This document shows positions 1 through 7,500 of a stretch of 18,196 bases of DNA, in pieces. The notes below the pieces were generated by a model, which was given only the letters and a program-made list of their open reading frames with translations, did not search any database and was not told where the DNA came from. The translations under genes and the position numbers were made by a program. Every line of letters begins with the position of its first letter. Within the stretch, counting starts at the first letter, position 1. The DNA comes from a bacterium (GTDB lineage Bacteria > JAMCPX01), in assembly GCA_027364825.1 (NCBI GenBank), contig DAHXOM010000045.1, forward strand, positions 1 to 18,196. Direction: 5' to 3'.

Positions 1-318
1 AATGAAAACAGGTTAGATGGCTATTATGAACGCGGTAGTAAAAAATGGAGTGATTTGTATTTTTTACACAAAGAGGAATTTAAAGAAAGGGATGACAATA
101 CTATCTTATTAAATACTGATAATGCCTTTAAACATCGTTCTGATCTAAAGCCATATATAGAATATCTCGCTTCTGGTATACTTAAAGACAATAATGAGAA
201 AGCACCACTGCTCGATAAAAAAGAATTTTTTAAATTTATCGGACTTGAGGATATAAAAAGCAGAGATAGCCTATTAAAAAGGTTATGGGGTAAATTGAAA
301 AAGCCAAAAGAAAGATGA
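1..318 (+). CDS. Unrecognised protein, C-terminal fragment
   Basis: The reading frame is open from base 1 to a TGA stop at 316-318, giving about 105 residues of a protein whose start lies outside the window. A TTG at position 55 could serve as a start, but codons before it (NENRLDGYYERGSKKWSD) read as normal protein, so a 5'-truncated gene is more likely. The fragment is rich in Lys, Asp, Glu and Phe, with a basic tail (KRLWGKLKKPKER). It has no signal peptide, membrane segment or motif that I recognise. It is much more AT-rich than the rest of the window and lies convergent to the DUF1015 gene, which hints at acquired DNA, but the piece is short. Function unknown. Confidence 0.6.
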   Translation, partial: NENRLDGYYERGSKKWSDLYFLHKEEFKERDDNTILLNTDNAFKHRSDLKPYIEYLASGILKDNNEKAPLLDKKEFFKFIGLEDIKSRDSLLKRLWGKLKKPKER

Positions 319-412
319 ACAAGGCATGTAATCCTGGCGTTGTGACGGCAGAACCGTATAAACACTGAATTTAGACATACCTACTTCATTGCAATTCTTT
401 GGTTAATAGCCC

Positions 413-1693
413 TTACGGGTTGAACATATGGAACACAAGGCCCGATAAAAGCTTCGGATAGAAAAAGGTCGTTTTCTGGGGCATATTCAGCGCATTCAGG
501 GCAACCGCCTTTACATCCTTTGCAGACGGCGCATTCAAAACGAATGCAACATCCCCTGCTTTCATGGAGCCTATGGCACTGTCGAGCTCATGGAAATACG
601 TCAGCCTGCCGCTCGTGGAGAACGTCTGCTCGGGTATGTTGAGGATGCCTTCCAGAATCTCCTTGTTCAGGATGTAAACATCGAGGGATTTCAATGCCTC
701 GTGCGTCGGATCACCCTTGAGCCTGCTGGGCCGGTAATTGTGGAGTATGTAAAGATTGTCATTGCCGAAGAATTTAATACCGCAAGCCTTGCCGGATCCC
801 TCTATCTCCCTGACCCACTCGCTGATGGCTGTTTGTCCGGTTTTACTGCTGAACAGCTTAACATCAAAAACCGGCTTCAATTTCTCGATAAACTCTTGTT
901 CGGTATACGGTACTTCATGCACGACCCTGTGGGTCGGCAGAATGACAAGGCCTTCGTCACTGATGTTGGTAAAGTACGTGAGCACATAATTATAGCTCGC
1001 GTTCTCGTCCCTGCCATGCAGCGAAAACATATAGTCCCTGTAGCGCAGCGCGGTCTCGTACCTGTGGTGGCCGTCGGCGATATAGATACGCTGGTTGGAG
1101 AGTAGTTTCGTTACCGTGCTGATAATCTTTTCGTCCGTGATCCGGTAGAAGAAATGCTCTTCATCCCCCTCTTTGATGTGGGCAAGCAGGGTATGTATTG
1201 CAGGACTTATGGTAATGCATTCGACGCACCGTTTCTCGTCATCATACAGGACAAATATCGGCGACATGTTGCCTTCACATGCCTTCATCAGCTCAAACCT
1301 GTCTTCTTTTGGTTTTGAAAGCGTTTTTTCGTGTGTATAGATATCGCTCCCCAGCCTCATCAGCGTTACAAATCCATGGCGCTCATAGGTCTTGCCGCGG
1401 ATCTTGAATTTCTGGATATAAAGATACAGGGAAGGGGCATTGTCCCTGACCAGTACCTCGGACTGTGTCCATTCGTCTATGAACTTCCTTGCCCTCGTGT
1501 ACCTGTTGTTTTTATCGCTGTCGTCCTCATGCTGCTTGCCGAGTATCAGCCTTATGACGTTGTACGGGTGTTTTTTATACAGCATATCCTGCTGGGCCTC
1601 ATTGATAACATCGTAGGGCGGTGCCGTGACCATGGAGGGATCCACCACTTTATTATTATACCTGGTTCCTTTAAACGGTTTTATTTCTGTCAT
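413..1693 (-). CDS. DUF1015 family protein
   Basis: A 426-residue soluble protein matching the DUF1015 family over its normal full length. Visible family hallmarks are the N-terminal EIKPFKGTRYN (residues 3-13), APPYDVI (24-30), HEKTLSKPKEDR (121-132), SPIFVLY (144-150), ADGHHRYETAL (206-216) and ILPTHRVV (251-258). The molecular function is not established to my knowledge. The DGHHR box resembles the glycine-histidine/arginine nucleotide-binding loop of ParB/sulfiredoxin-fold proteins, some of which are serine kinases, but that link is inference. The ATG at 1693 overlaps the end of the upstream tsaC-type gene by 23 bases. The start is supported because family members begin with this EIKPF segment, so the overlap looks real and suggests coupled translation. 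It is the last gene of the GT39-to-DUF1015 run. Confidence 0.9.
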   Translation of the reverse strand: MTEIKPFKGTRYNNKVVDPSMVTAPPYDVINEAQQDMLYKKHPYNVIRLILGKQHEDDSDKNNRYTRARKFIDEWTQSEVLVRDNAPSLYLYIQKFKIRGKTYERHGFVTLMRLGSDIYTHEKTLSKPKEDRFELMKACEGNMSPIFVLYDDEKRCVECITISPAIHTLLAHIKEGDEEHFFYRITDEKIISTVTKLLSNQRIYIADGHHRYETALRYRDYMFSLHGRDENASYNYVLTYFTNISDEGLVILPTHRVVHEVPYTEQEFIEKLKPVFDVKLFSSKTGQTAISEWVREIEGSGKACGIKFFGNDNLYILHNYRPSRLKGDPTHEALKSLDVYILNKEILEGILNIPEQTFSTSGRLTYFHELDSAIGSMKAGDVAFVLNAPSAKDVKAVALNALNMPQKTTFFYPKLLSGLVFHMFNP

Positions 1694-2312
1694 ACAACAA
1701 CCTTTCTATTGAAGTTTTTTTTATTGCTCCTTCCCTTCTATACACGATACCGCTGTCCATAACATCAATTACCGTAGAAGGGGTACTGCCTATAATACCC
1801 GCATCGATGATAAGGTCAACCTTATCGGTAATAAATGTCGGTATGTCCTTTATAGATACTGCCGGCGGCTCGCTCGAGATATTCGCACTCGTCGAGACAA
1901 GGGGATTGCCGAAGACCTGGAAGATGGATGCTACAAGAGGGTGCGGGGACTGCCTCACGCCAATCCTGCCGGTACCGCCGGTCAATAGTTTGCTGATACC
2001 CGGTTTTGCCTTGAATATCAGGGTGAGGGACCCCGGCCAGAATGCGGTTATGAGCTGTTGTGCAACCGACGGGATCTCCGCAACGATGTCCTTCAGCATG
2101 TTTACATCCCTGACCAGGAGTATCAGAGGCTTGTTCTCCGGGCGCTGCTTTATCTCAAAGATTCTGCCTACCGCGGTCTCATTAAATGCATCGCACCCGA
2201 TACCGTAAACGGTTTCCGTGGGATAGATGATGACCTTGCCCGATCCGAGATAATCGGCTATAAGCCGGCGTTCGTCCTTATCCTTTAATGTCCCGTCGAA
2301 TCTGATAAACAA
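1671..2312 (-). CDS. tsaC: L-threonylcarbamoyladenylate synthase (YrdC/Sua5 family)
   Basis: This enzyme makes L-threonylcarbamoyl-AMP from threonine, bicarbonate and ATP, the first step of t6A modification of ANN-decoding tRNAs in the cytoplasm. The 213 residues form a single YrdC domain. It shows PTETVYGIG (31-39), KQRPENKPL (55-63), FWPGSLTLIF (91-100), STSANIS (140-146), STVIDV (179-184) and REGAI (193-197). These cover the basic substrate pocket and the conserved Ser-Thr-Ser-Ala-Asn element. There is no C-terminal Sua5 extension, so it is the short TsaC-type form. The ATG lies two bases beyond the purE stop and the 3' end overlaps the DUF1015 start, showing a compact operon. None of the other t6A genes (tsaB, tsaD, tsaE) are in the window. 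The name tsaC is by family; ywlC or sua5 would also be used. Confidence 0.93.
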   Translation of the reverse strand: MFIRFDGTLKDKDERRLIADYLGSGKVIIYPTETVYGIGCDAFNETAVGRIFEIKQRPENKPLILLVRDVNMLKDIVAEIPSVAQQLITAFWPGSLTLIFKAKPGISKLLTGGTGRIGVRQSPHPLVASIFQVFGNPLVSTSANISSEPPAVSIKDIPTFITDKVDLIIDAGIIGSTPSTVIDVMDSGIVYRREGAIKKTSIERLLYDRNKTV

Positions 2313-2314
2313 GG

Positions 2315-2794
2315 CTATTTTTTATCTGCAGTACTCTTGGAAAAGCTCTTCCGGTAATCGATGAGTTTTTTATGAAGGGATTCGTCGCCCAGAGCAAGGA
2401 TCTCTATGGCAAGCAGCGCGGCATTCTTTGCACCCGCCTCCCCGATAGCAACGGTCGCAACCGGTATGCCGCCGGGCATCTGTACAGTGGACAGAAGTGC
2501 ATCCATACCGGACAGGTATGATGACGGAAGGGGCACGCCGATGACCGGCAGTACGGTCCCTGATGCGATTACGCCGGCAAGGTGGGCTGCGCCGCCTGCA
2601 CCTGCTATAATAACTCGGTATCCGTTTTCCTTTGCCTTTACTGCAAGGTCTCTCGTCTTATCGGGTGTCCTGTGGGCCGAGGAAACGACCATGTCATAGC
2701 CCACGGAGAAACTCTCCAGCACCTTCGCACTTTCCGACATAAACTTCTCGTCGGAACTACTCCCCATAACAATCAACACCTTTTTTGTATCCAT
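2315..2794 (-). CDS. purE: N5-carboxyaminoimidazole ribonucleotide mutase PurE
   Basis: PurE moves the carboxyl group of N5-CAIR to C4, giving CAIR, in de novo purine synthesis. The 159 residues are the usual length for class I PurE. Motifs: GSSSD (11-15, phosphate binding), SAHRTP (39-44, with the active-site His41), AGAGGAAHLAG (64-74) and SGMDALLSTVQMPGGIPVATV (in two blocks within 95-115). The common HLPG is HLAG here, a mild variation. The partner purK, needed to make N5-CAIR, is not in the window. Gene order is small Cys protein, purE, tsaC-type gene; purE begins 30 bases after the Cys-protein stop and ends two bases before the next ATG. The ATG at 2794 is preceded only by a weak purine run (AGAAAG), consistent with coupling to upstream translation. 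Confidence 0.96.
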   Translation of the reverse strand: MDTKKVLIVMGSSSDEKFMSESAKVLESFSVGYDMVVSSAHRTPDKTRDLAVKAKENGYRVIIAGAGGAAHLAGVIASGTVLPVIGVPLPSSYLSGMDALLSTVQMPGGIPVATVAIGEAGAKNAALLAIEILALGDESLHKKLIDYRKSFSKSTADKK

Positions 2795-2824
2795 GAAAAC
2801 TTTCTAACACAACAGGGATATGCG

Positions 2825-3034
2825 TCAAGCACCACTGTAGTTTATAGGGAACCGCGGTCTCTCGCGTGTTTGCCTTTTATTCTCCTCGGCGTGCGTTGTA
2901 ATTTCCACATTGCAGCTCCGGTATTCTCTGCACCATGCTTCACATTTTTCAGCCCATGATTTGTCTGCATAGTGAAGACCGCATTCCCCGCACCGGTAAA
3001 GCTGTTTATGCTTATATTTTGCCACTTTAATCAT
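2825..3034 (-). CDS. Small five-cysteine, probable metal-binding protein
   Basis: A 69-residue basic protein. Residues 13-50 read like a compact zinc-ribbon or treble-clef motif: YRCGECGLHY (Cys15, Cys18), then AEKCEAWC (Cys31, Cys35) and SCNVEITTHA (Cys41, His49). I recall similar CxxCG-(x)-WAEKCExWC-(x)-SCNxEIxxHA proteins as short conserved hypotheticals in archaea and bacteria, but no function comes to mind and this could not be searched. The tail (51-69) is charged and probably disordered. The ATG is 8 bases after the stop of the GT39 gene, with no clear Shine-Dalgarno, so translation is probably coupled. purE follows after 30 bases. Coding is supported by the motif density and the tight operon fit. 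Zinc or iron binding is inference. Confidence 0.75.
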   Translation of the reverse strand: MIKVAKYKHKQLYRCGECGLHYADKSWAEKCEAWCREYRSCNVEITTHAEENKRQTRERPRFPINYSGA

Positions 3035-3042
3035 AACAATTT

Positions 3043-4371
3043 TTACTTTATGCGTTCTTTGTAGTGCTTCCTCGAGACACTGCCGGACAACGCAGACAGG
3101 GCGAAAGCTGCAATGATGATCATATAGGGCAACACCGGCAGGCGGAACCTCGGTTCTGCCTCAGGACCAGCGGACACAACGACAAAATAAGCTATTACAA
3201 ACAAAAGGAATAAAAGCTCCTTGATAGAACCTTCACCGGAAATGATCACAATGCCTATTGCAATGAGCAGTCCGGTAAATATGGTAAACAACATCTGATA
3301 CAGGACGACACTTGACACAATCAATGGGTCCGACATCATCATATTGATTGCTTCGTGGATGCTGTGTCCCTGCCACATAACACCAAGGAACCTCGGTTTT
3401 ATATCTGCGAGTTTAAACACGGCATAACGCTCAGGAGACAGGAGCATATTGATACTGCCTTTGAGCATTACCTTCGCATAGGCATACGGATGGTGCAGAA
3501 TCACGTTGACAGCCTTGTCCCTCAGAAACTGGTATTCGTTGGCAAGTGAAAGTCCTGTTGGAACAGCATTTTTCAGTCTGTCCTGTACCATCCTTAACGG
3601 GAGATGCTCTATGTCCGAAATAACCCCTGCTGCCCTCCAATAATACAGATTTATATCCTGAATGGAACAAAAGCCCTTATACCCGTCGACAACATAATTC
3701 CTTGCAATCCACGGCAGTACCGTCAACCCTGTTATGAGCACAATGCCTACGGCATTTTTTATCCTGTCTCTCAGTGACAGCCACGACACCGCTATAGAGA
3801 TAAACGCATACGCAAGGGGCAGGTAGAGTATAACAGGCCTGAAGTATGCACCTATGCCCGCTGTTACCGCGGCCAGCACCAGTGCAGTCGTATTGTTATG
3901 CTTTATGGATTTTATAAAGAAATAGGTACTGAGGAGCAGAAACACCACAAGCATGGTTTCCGACAACAGTATGTTCGCATAGATAATACTTACGGGCTCG
4001 AACAGGGAAAGCACAGCCGCTATCCTTGCGACCCTGCTTGAAAACAACAATTCTGCGTTCATGTATAAAAACAGGGGAATGAGCCCGGAAAGAATGATCT
4101 GTAAAAATAGTGCAATGGCAGGTTTTACACCAAAAGACTTATAAACTGCCGCGAGGTACAGGGGATACCCCGGCGCCCTTATGAGTCCGGGCTCTGCTCC
4201 ATGAAGCGTATAGTAACCATGCTGTGCTATATTTACACCGAGGAGGCTGTACTCATAGGAATCAGCCAAAAAATATCTGCTGGTGTTGTCAAAGGTAAAG
4301 AAAAACGGTACAAGTCGGATACCTACATAAAAGACAAAAACAAGAAACAAAAAACCCATATCCTTTTTCAT
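3043..4371 (-). CDS. Membrane glycosyltransferase, GT39/ArnT-like
   Basis: A 442-residue polytopic inner-membrane protein of the dolichyl-phosphate-mannose mannosyltransferase/ArnT superfamily, which transfers sugars from polyprenyl-phosphate donors to lipids or proteins on the periplasmic side. N-terminal TM1 is followed by ADSYEYSLLGVNIAQHG (36-52), where Asp37 fits the family's catalytic aspartate in the first periplasmic loop. RAPGYPLYLA (65-74) follows, then LLSETML (135-141), FRPV (177-180) and LPWIARNY (219-226), all typical of the family. Many further hydrophobic helices are seen, and the C-terminus is basic (SRKHYKERIK). It is shorter than E. coli ArnT because it lacks a sizeable C-terminal periplasmic domain. 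The ATG has a GGAGG nine bases upstream. It is the first gene of the run toward purE. Acceptor and donor cannot be told from sequence. Confidence 0.85.
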   Translation of the reverse strand: MKKDMGFLFLVFVFYVGIRLVPFFFTFDNTSRYFLADSYEYSLLGVNIAQHGYYTLHGAEPGLIRAPGYPLYLAAVYKSFGVKPAIALFLQIILSGLIPLFLYMNAELLFSSRVARIAAVLSLFEPVSIIYANILLSETMLVVFLLLSTYFFIKSIKHNNTTALVLAAVTAGIGAYFRPVILYLPLAYAFISIAVSWLSLRDRIKNAVGIVLITGLTVLPWIARNYVVDGYKGFCSIQDINLYYWRAAGVISDIEHLPLRMVQDRLKNAVPTGLSLANEYQFLRDKAVNVILHHPYAYAKVMLKGSINMLLSPERYAVFKLADIKPRFLGVMWQGHSIHEAINMMMSDPLIVSSVVLYQMLFTIFTGLLIAIGIVIISGEGSIKELLFLLFVIAYFVVVSAGPEAEPRFRLPVLPYMIIIAAFALSALSGSVSRKHYKERIK

Positions 4372-4410
4372 AATAAACTGCCTCCACCATGGCTTTTACT
4401 CACTTAAGAC

Positions 4411-4454
4411 AAAAAATGCAACCCCCTTGATCCCCTCCCGTCAAGGGAGGGTTG
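4411..4454 (-). terminator. Palindrome plus T-run, likely terminator of the subtilase gene
   Basis: On the minus strand CCCTCCC-TTGA-CGGGAGGG forms a strong hairpin, with an alternative longer fold in which CAACCC...TCCCTTGA pairs with TCAAGGGGGTTG. It is followed by CATTTTTTG. It lies 108-151 bases beyond the stop of the subtilase gene and upstream of the GT39 gene, where a factor-independent terminator is expected. The same CCCTCCCTTGACGGGAGGGG-like sequence is known to me as a common dispersed palindrome in many environmental genomes, so it may be a repeat that doubles as a terminator. Confidence 0.6.
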
Positions 4455-4460
4455 TTGAGA

Positions 4461-4486
4461 ATACCCTACAGCTTGCTGCGAGGTAT
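4461..4486. repeat. Short dispersed-type hairpin (GCAGCAAGCTG kind)
   Basis: ATACC and GGTAT arms enclose a CAGC-AA-GCTG core, giving an almost symmetric 26-base inverted repeat in the spacer after the subtilase gene. It resembles CCCGCAGCAAGCTGCGGG-type intergenic palindromes seen in many bacterial genomes. Only one copy is present here, so its repeat status rests on recollection. Confidence 0.45.
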
Positions 4487-4500
4487 CCTGCTAAAATTCA

Positions 4501-4533
4501 CCCCGTCAGGAAGCCAAGCCCTTTCTAACGGGA
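4501..4533. repeat. CCCCGTTAGAAAG-family hairpin, degenerate copy
   Basis: CCCCGTCAGGAAG (4501-4513) and CTTTCTAACGGG (4521-4532) are imperfect reverse complements separated by a seven-base loop, giving a stem of 11 of 12 pairs counting G-T. The right arm matches the first 12 bases of the 18-base unit at 18179-18196 exactly and differs by one base from the corresponding part of 11437-11454. It starts about 30 bases beyond the subtilase stop and has no T-run of its own. Confidence 0.55.
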
Positions 4534-4561
4534 TCCGCTTTTTCTCTCACCAATCTTACGC

Positions 4562-7500
4562 CTATGCCCTTTTCCGTCTTTTTAAGAGGAACAGGAACAG
4601 AAACGGCATTATGCCGATAAAAAGTGCAAGCACTATGTCCGATGGACGCGTTTTGCCTGCTGTATTACAGGAACAGCCTCCGGTCGATCCTGAACCCGTA
4701 CCCGGTGCCTTCCATAAATACAGGTAGCCTTCCCGGGTTGCTGCAGCTATGGCAAGCCTCCCGTTCCTTACCGGCAGTACTGTCTGATAGTTGCCGGTAT
4801 GCCATAAATCATGATGAAAGTCCGCCCATTGGATTGTATTCGGTGCTGAAGCATTGCTCTTCGTATCAACATTGCCTGCTGCCGCGGATGCAAGCATCCA
4901 GCCGCCGGTAAACTTCGGCCATCCGGGCGGTATATCTCCGTTTGCGTCCCATGCCCACAATTGATAGCCCGCGCTCCCCTCTATGACATCCGGCATGTTT
5001 TTACCGTTTATGTCCGCTATAACTGGATTATTCAGCATCTGCCAGTCTTCTATTGCTCTGGGAAAATATGGTGCATAGGAGTTGTTCGTAACGTCCCACA
5101 GGGAAACAAGGTGATCGAAAGGTTCTCTCAGAGCGCCGTTGGCCTGCATATTGACTATATGCAGACCGACTGCACCATAGGTGAGCTGAGTGTCACCGCC
5201 GGAAAGCGAGCCGACCGACATGTTCGACATCAGGGAGATCTCCTGTGTTTCGGATGTATCGGCGTTTGTCGGGAACATACCCGCTACATGTTGAAAAACG
5301 CTGCCGTCAGGATTGAAAATTACCGGTTCGGACGATATGGGATTGAATGCGATCTTTAATCCGGGACCGCTTCCGTAGGGGAAAACAACCGGCGATGTGG
5401 GGATACCAATACCGATATACGGCAGTATGCTGGCATACAGAGCAGAGATCTGTTTCGGCCAGCCCGGGGCATACGTACCGTCAAGATTCATAACATAGGC
5501 CTGTGTAGCACCGTTGTAAACCTCGTTCGTACCTAAAGCGATTTGAACGCTGCCATTGCCGAGTATGTCACCGACTGCAGGCGTTGAAAGTATCCTTGTA
5601 TACTGCCGGTAATAGGGAAGCGTTTTATTGTAAACCGCAAAATCCGTAATCAATGTACCGGTACCGTCCCATATATATACATGCTGGTCTTCTGCTGCCA
5701 TAATAATATCAAGCCCTTTGCCGCTCAGGGGATACAATACCGGCGATGCGAGGATTGCATGATCCGGAATATCGCTCTGAGGGTTCGGTGCGCATTTTGG
5801 ATCAGAACTTGAGCAATTCAATGACTGCAAAACGCTTGCCTGAAAAACAGGATTGGTAAGATCAGAATAAGTGTAGTTGATATGCACAGGGAAGCCCGGC
5901 AGCATATTGCCCTGATTGTCCCATGCATATACATGCCCGTCCATGGTAGCTGCAACAATATCCGTTATACCGTTGCCGAGCAGATCACCGACTGCGACCG
6001 TACTTAAAATAGCAGCAGATGCCGGCGTAATCGTGCCTCCTGCATACGCAGGGGATGCAAGATGGTTTGCAGGGTTTGCAGGATCAAACACATCGAGTGG
6101 ATTTGTTGTCAGCGGGAAACCGGGCAGGGCTTTGCCGTTCCTGTCAAATCCATAAACCTTTCCGTCCGAACCGCCGATCAACAGCACGTCCTTCCCGGTC
6201 CCGTAAATGTCCGCGAGTATGGGAGAGGATTCCAATGATGTGCCGAGGTATATCGGATAATTGGGATAAAGGTCGGGATCATGATGAACGAATATCTCCC
6301 TTCTGTCCTCGCCATAAAGCCTTGTATCGCTTGTTGACAGGATCGGCAGTTCGTAAACGTTGTTATGCTGATCATCAAAAACCCTTACCCGTATGGTTAC
6401 GGCGTAATCGTTCGCACCACCCTGGGTCCATGTCTCGACCTTTGTTATCGGTTTCTCATAGAGAGGTATCGTTGCAATATTTATGGTACATAGCTTGCCC
6501 GATACCGGAGCTGTCAGGCCTTTTTGCTGACACACCGTTATGAAGGATGACGGTGTTACACCAACGCCATACTGGACCTCATAATCATAGGAGCTTGCCC
6601 GGCTTGCGTTTACATAGCCGTATACATCCATGTCCGGCGTTGTAACGGGATCAATGGTCTGGAACCAATGGGGTGCCGTAAAATAAGCCTCAGGCGGTAT
6701 TGCTGTCGTCGTAACGGACAGAACAGCCTTGTACAGGTTCGCCCTTCCATAACCGAAGTACTGGTCCCATCCGGGCAAAGACTCGTACAGGGTCGGGTCG
6801 TAGTTTGCAGAGCCCGGCACCGAATTCGGGATATTGATATCATCGGCAGTGAGCGTTAATATCTGCTTGACCTCGTTTGCGGTAAGGGTTATGCCCTGCG
6901 TGAATGCCATTGATTCCAGGATGCCCGCCATACCTGAGGTCTTGCCTGTTGCCTCCGATGAACAGCTTTTCCCGGGTGTCGAAAGTACGAGATGCGCACC
7001 ATAATTTGTACAATTATTGAATGCGAGGAATGAGGTGATAGGCGCGGTTGGATGGCCAAGGTTATTCGGGGCGATGGCATGCACCATAATTACGTGATTG
7101 CCGTCTGCAGGGTAATTGTGGTGCATGCTGTCCTCATCCGCTGCAGACGCTATGATCACAACATTATGATTGAACGCATAGTCGATCGCCTGTTGGGCAA
7201 ACGCTGTCATATCGATGGTACCCAGTGCCTCCTGGATGATCCTCACGCCGCTGTCCGTTGCAAAGAGCACTCCCTCTGCAAAATGGTTTGAATCAGCAAC
7301 AAAGCTATCTCCGACCCTTACCGGCATGAACATGCATTTCGGACATACGCCCGGGCTGCCGACCGAGGGATTATTCGCTGGTGCGGATGAATCCTCTGCC
7401 TCTCCCGAACCATGCCCAAACCCGTTGATGTCCCACGGGTCGTTGTTGTTGTCCCGGAAGTTCCAGCCTGCGATGTCCCGTGCATAGCCGTTATGATCCG

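Noticed and set aside
408..424. GCCCTTACGGG hairpin across the DUF1015 stop
   Set aside because: The stem is short (three strong pairs plus wobble pairs) and no T-run follows on either strand.
590..1105. 171-codon plus-strand frame
   Set aside because: Antisense shadow of the DUF1015 gene, which has clear family motifs.
2800..2808. CTTTCTAAC, a piece of the CCCCGTTAGAAAG repeat, just upstream of purE
   Set aside because: Only nine bases match and no second arm or CCCC/GGGG part is present, so chance is likely.
6055..6543. 162-codon plus-strand frame and several shorter ones across 4600-7500
   Set aside because: All lie opposite the subtilase gene, show no domain and have low-complexity Arg/Ser/Cys composition.
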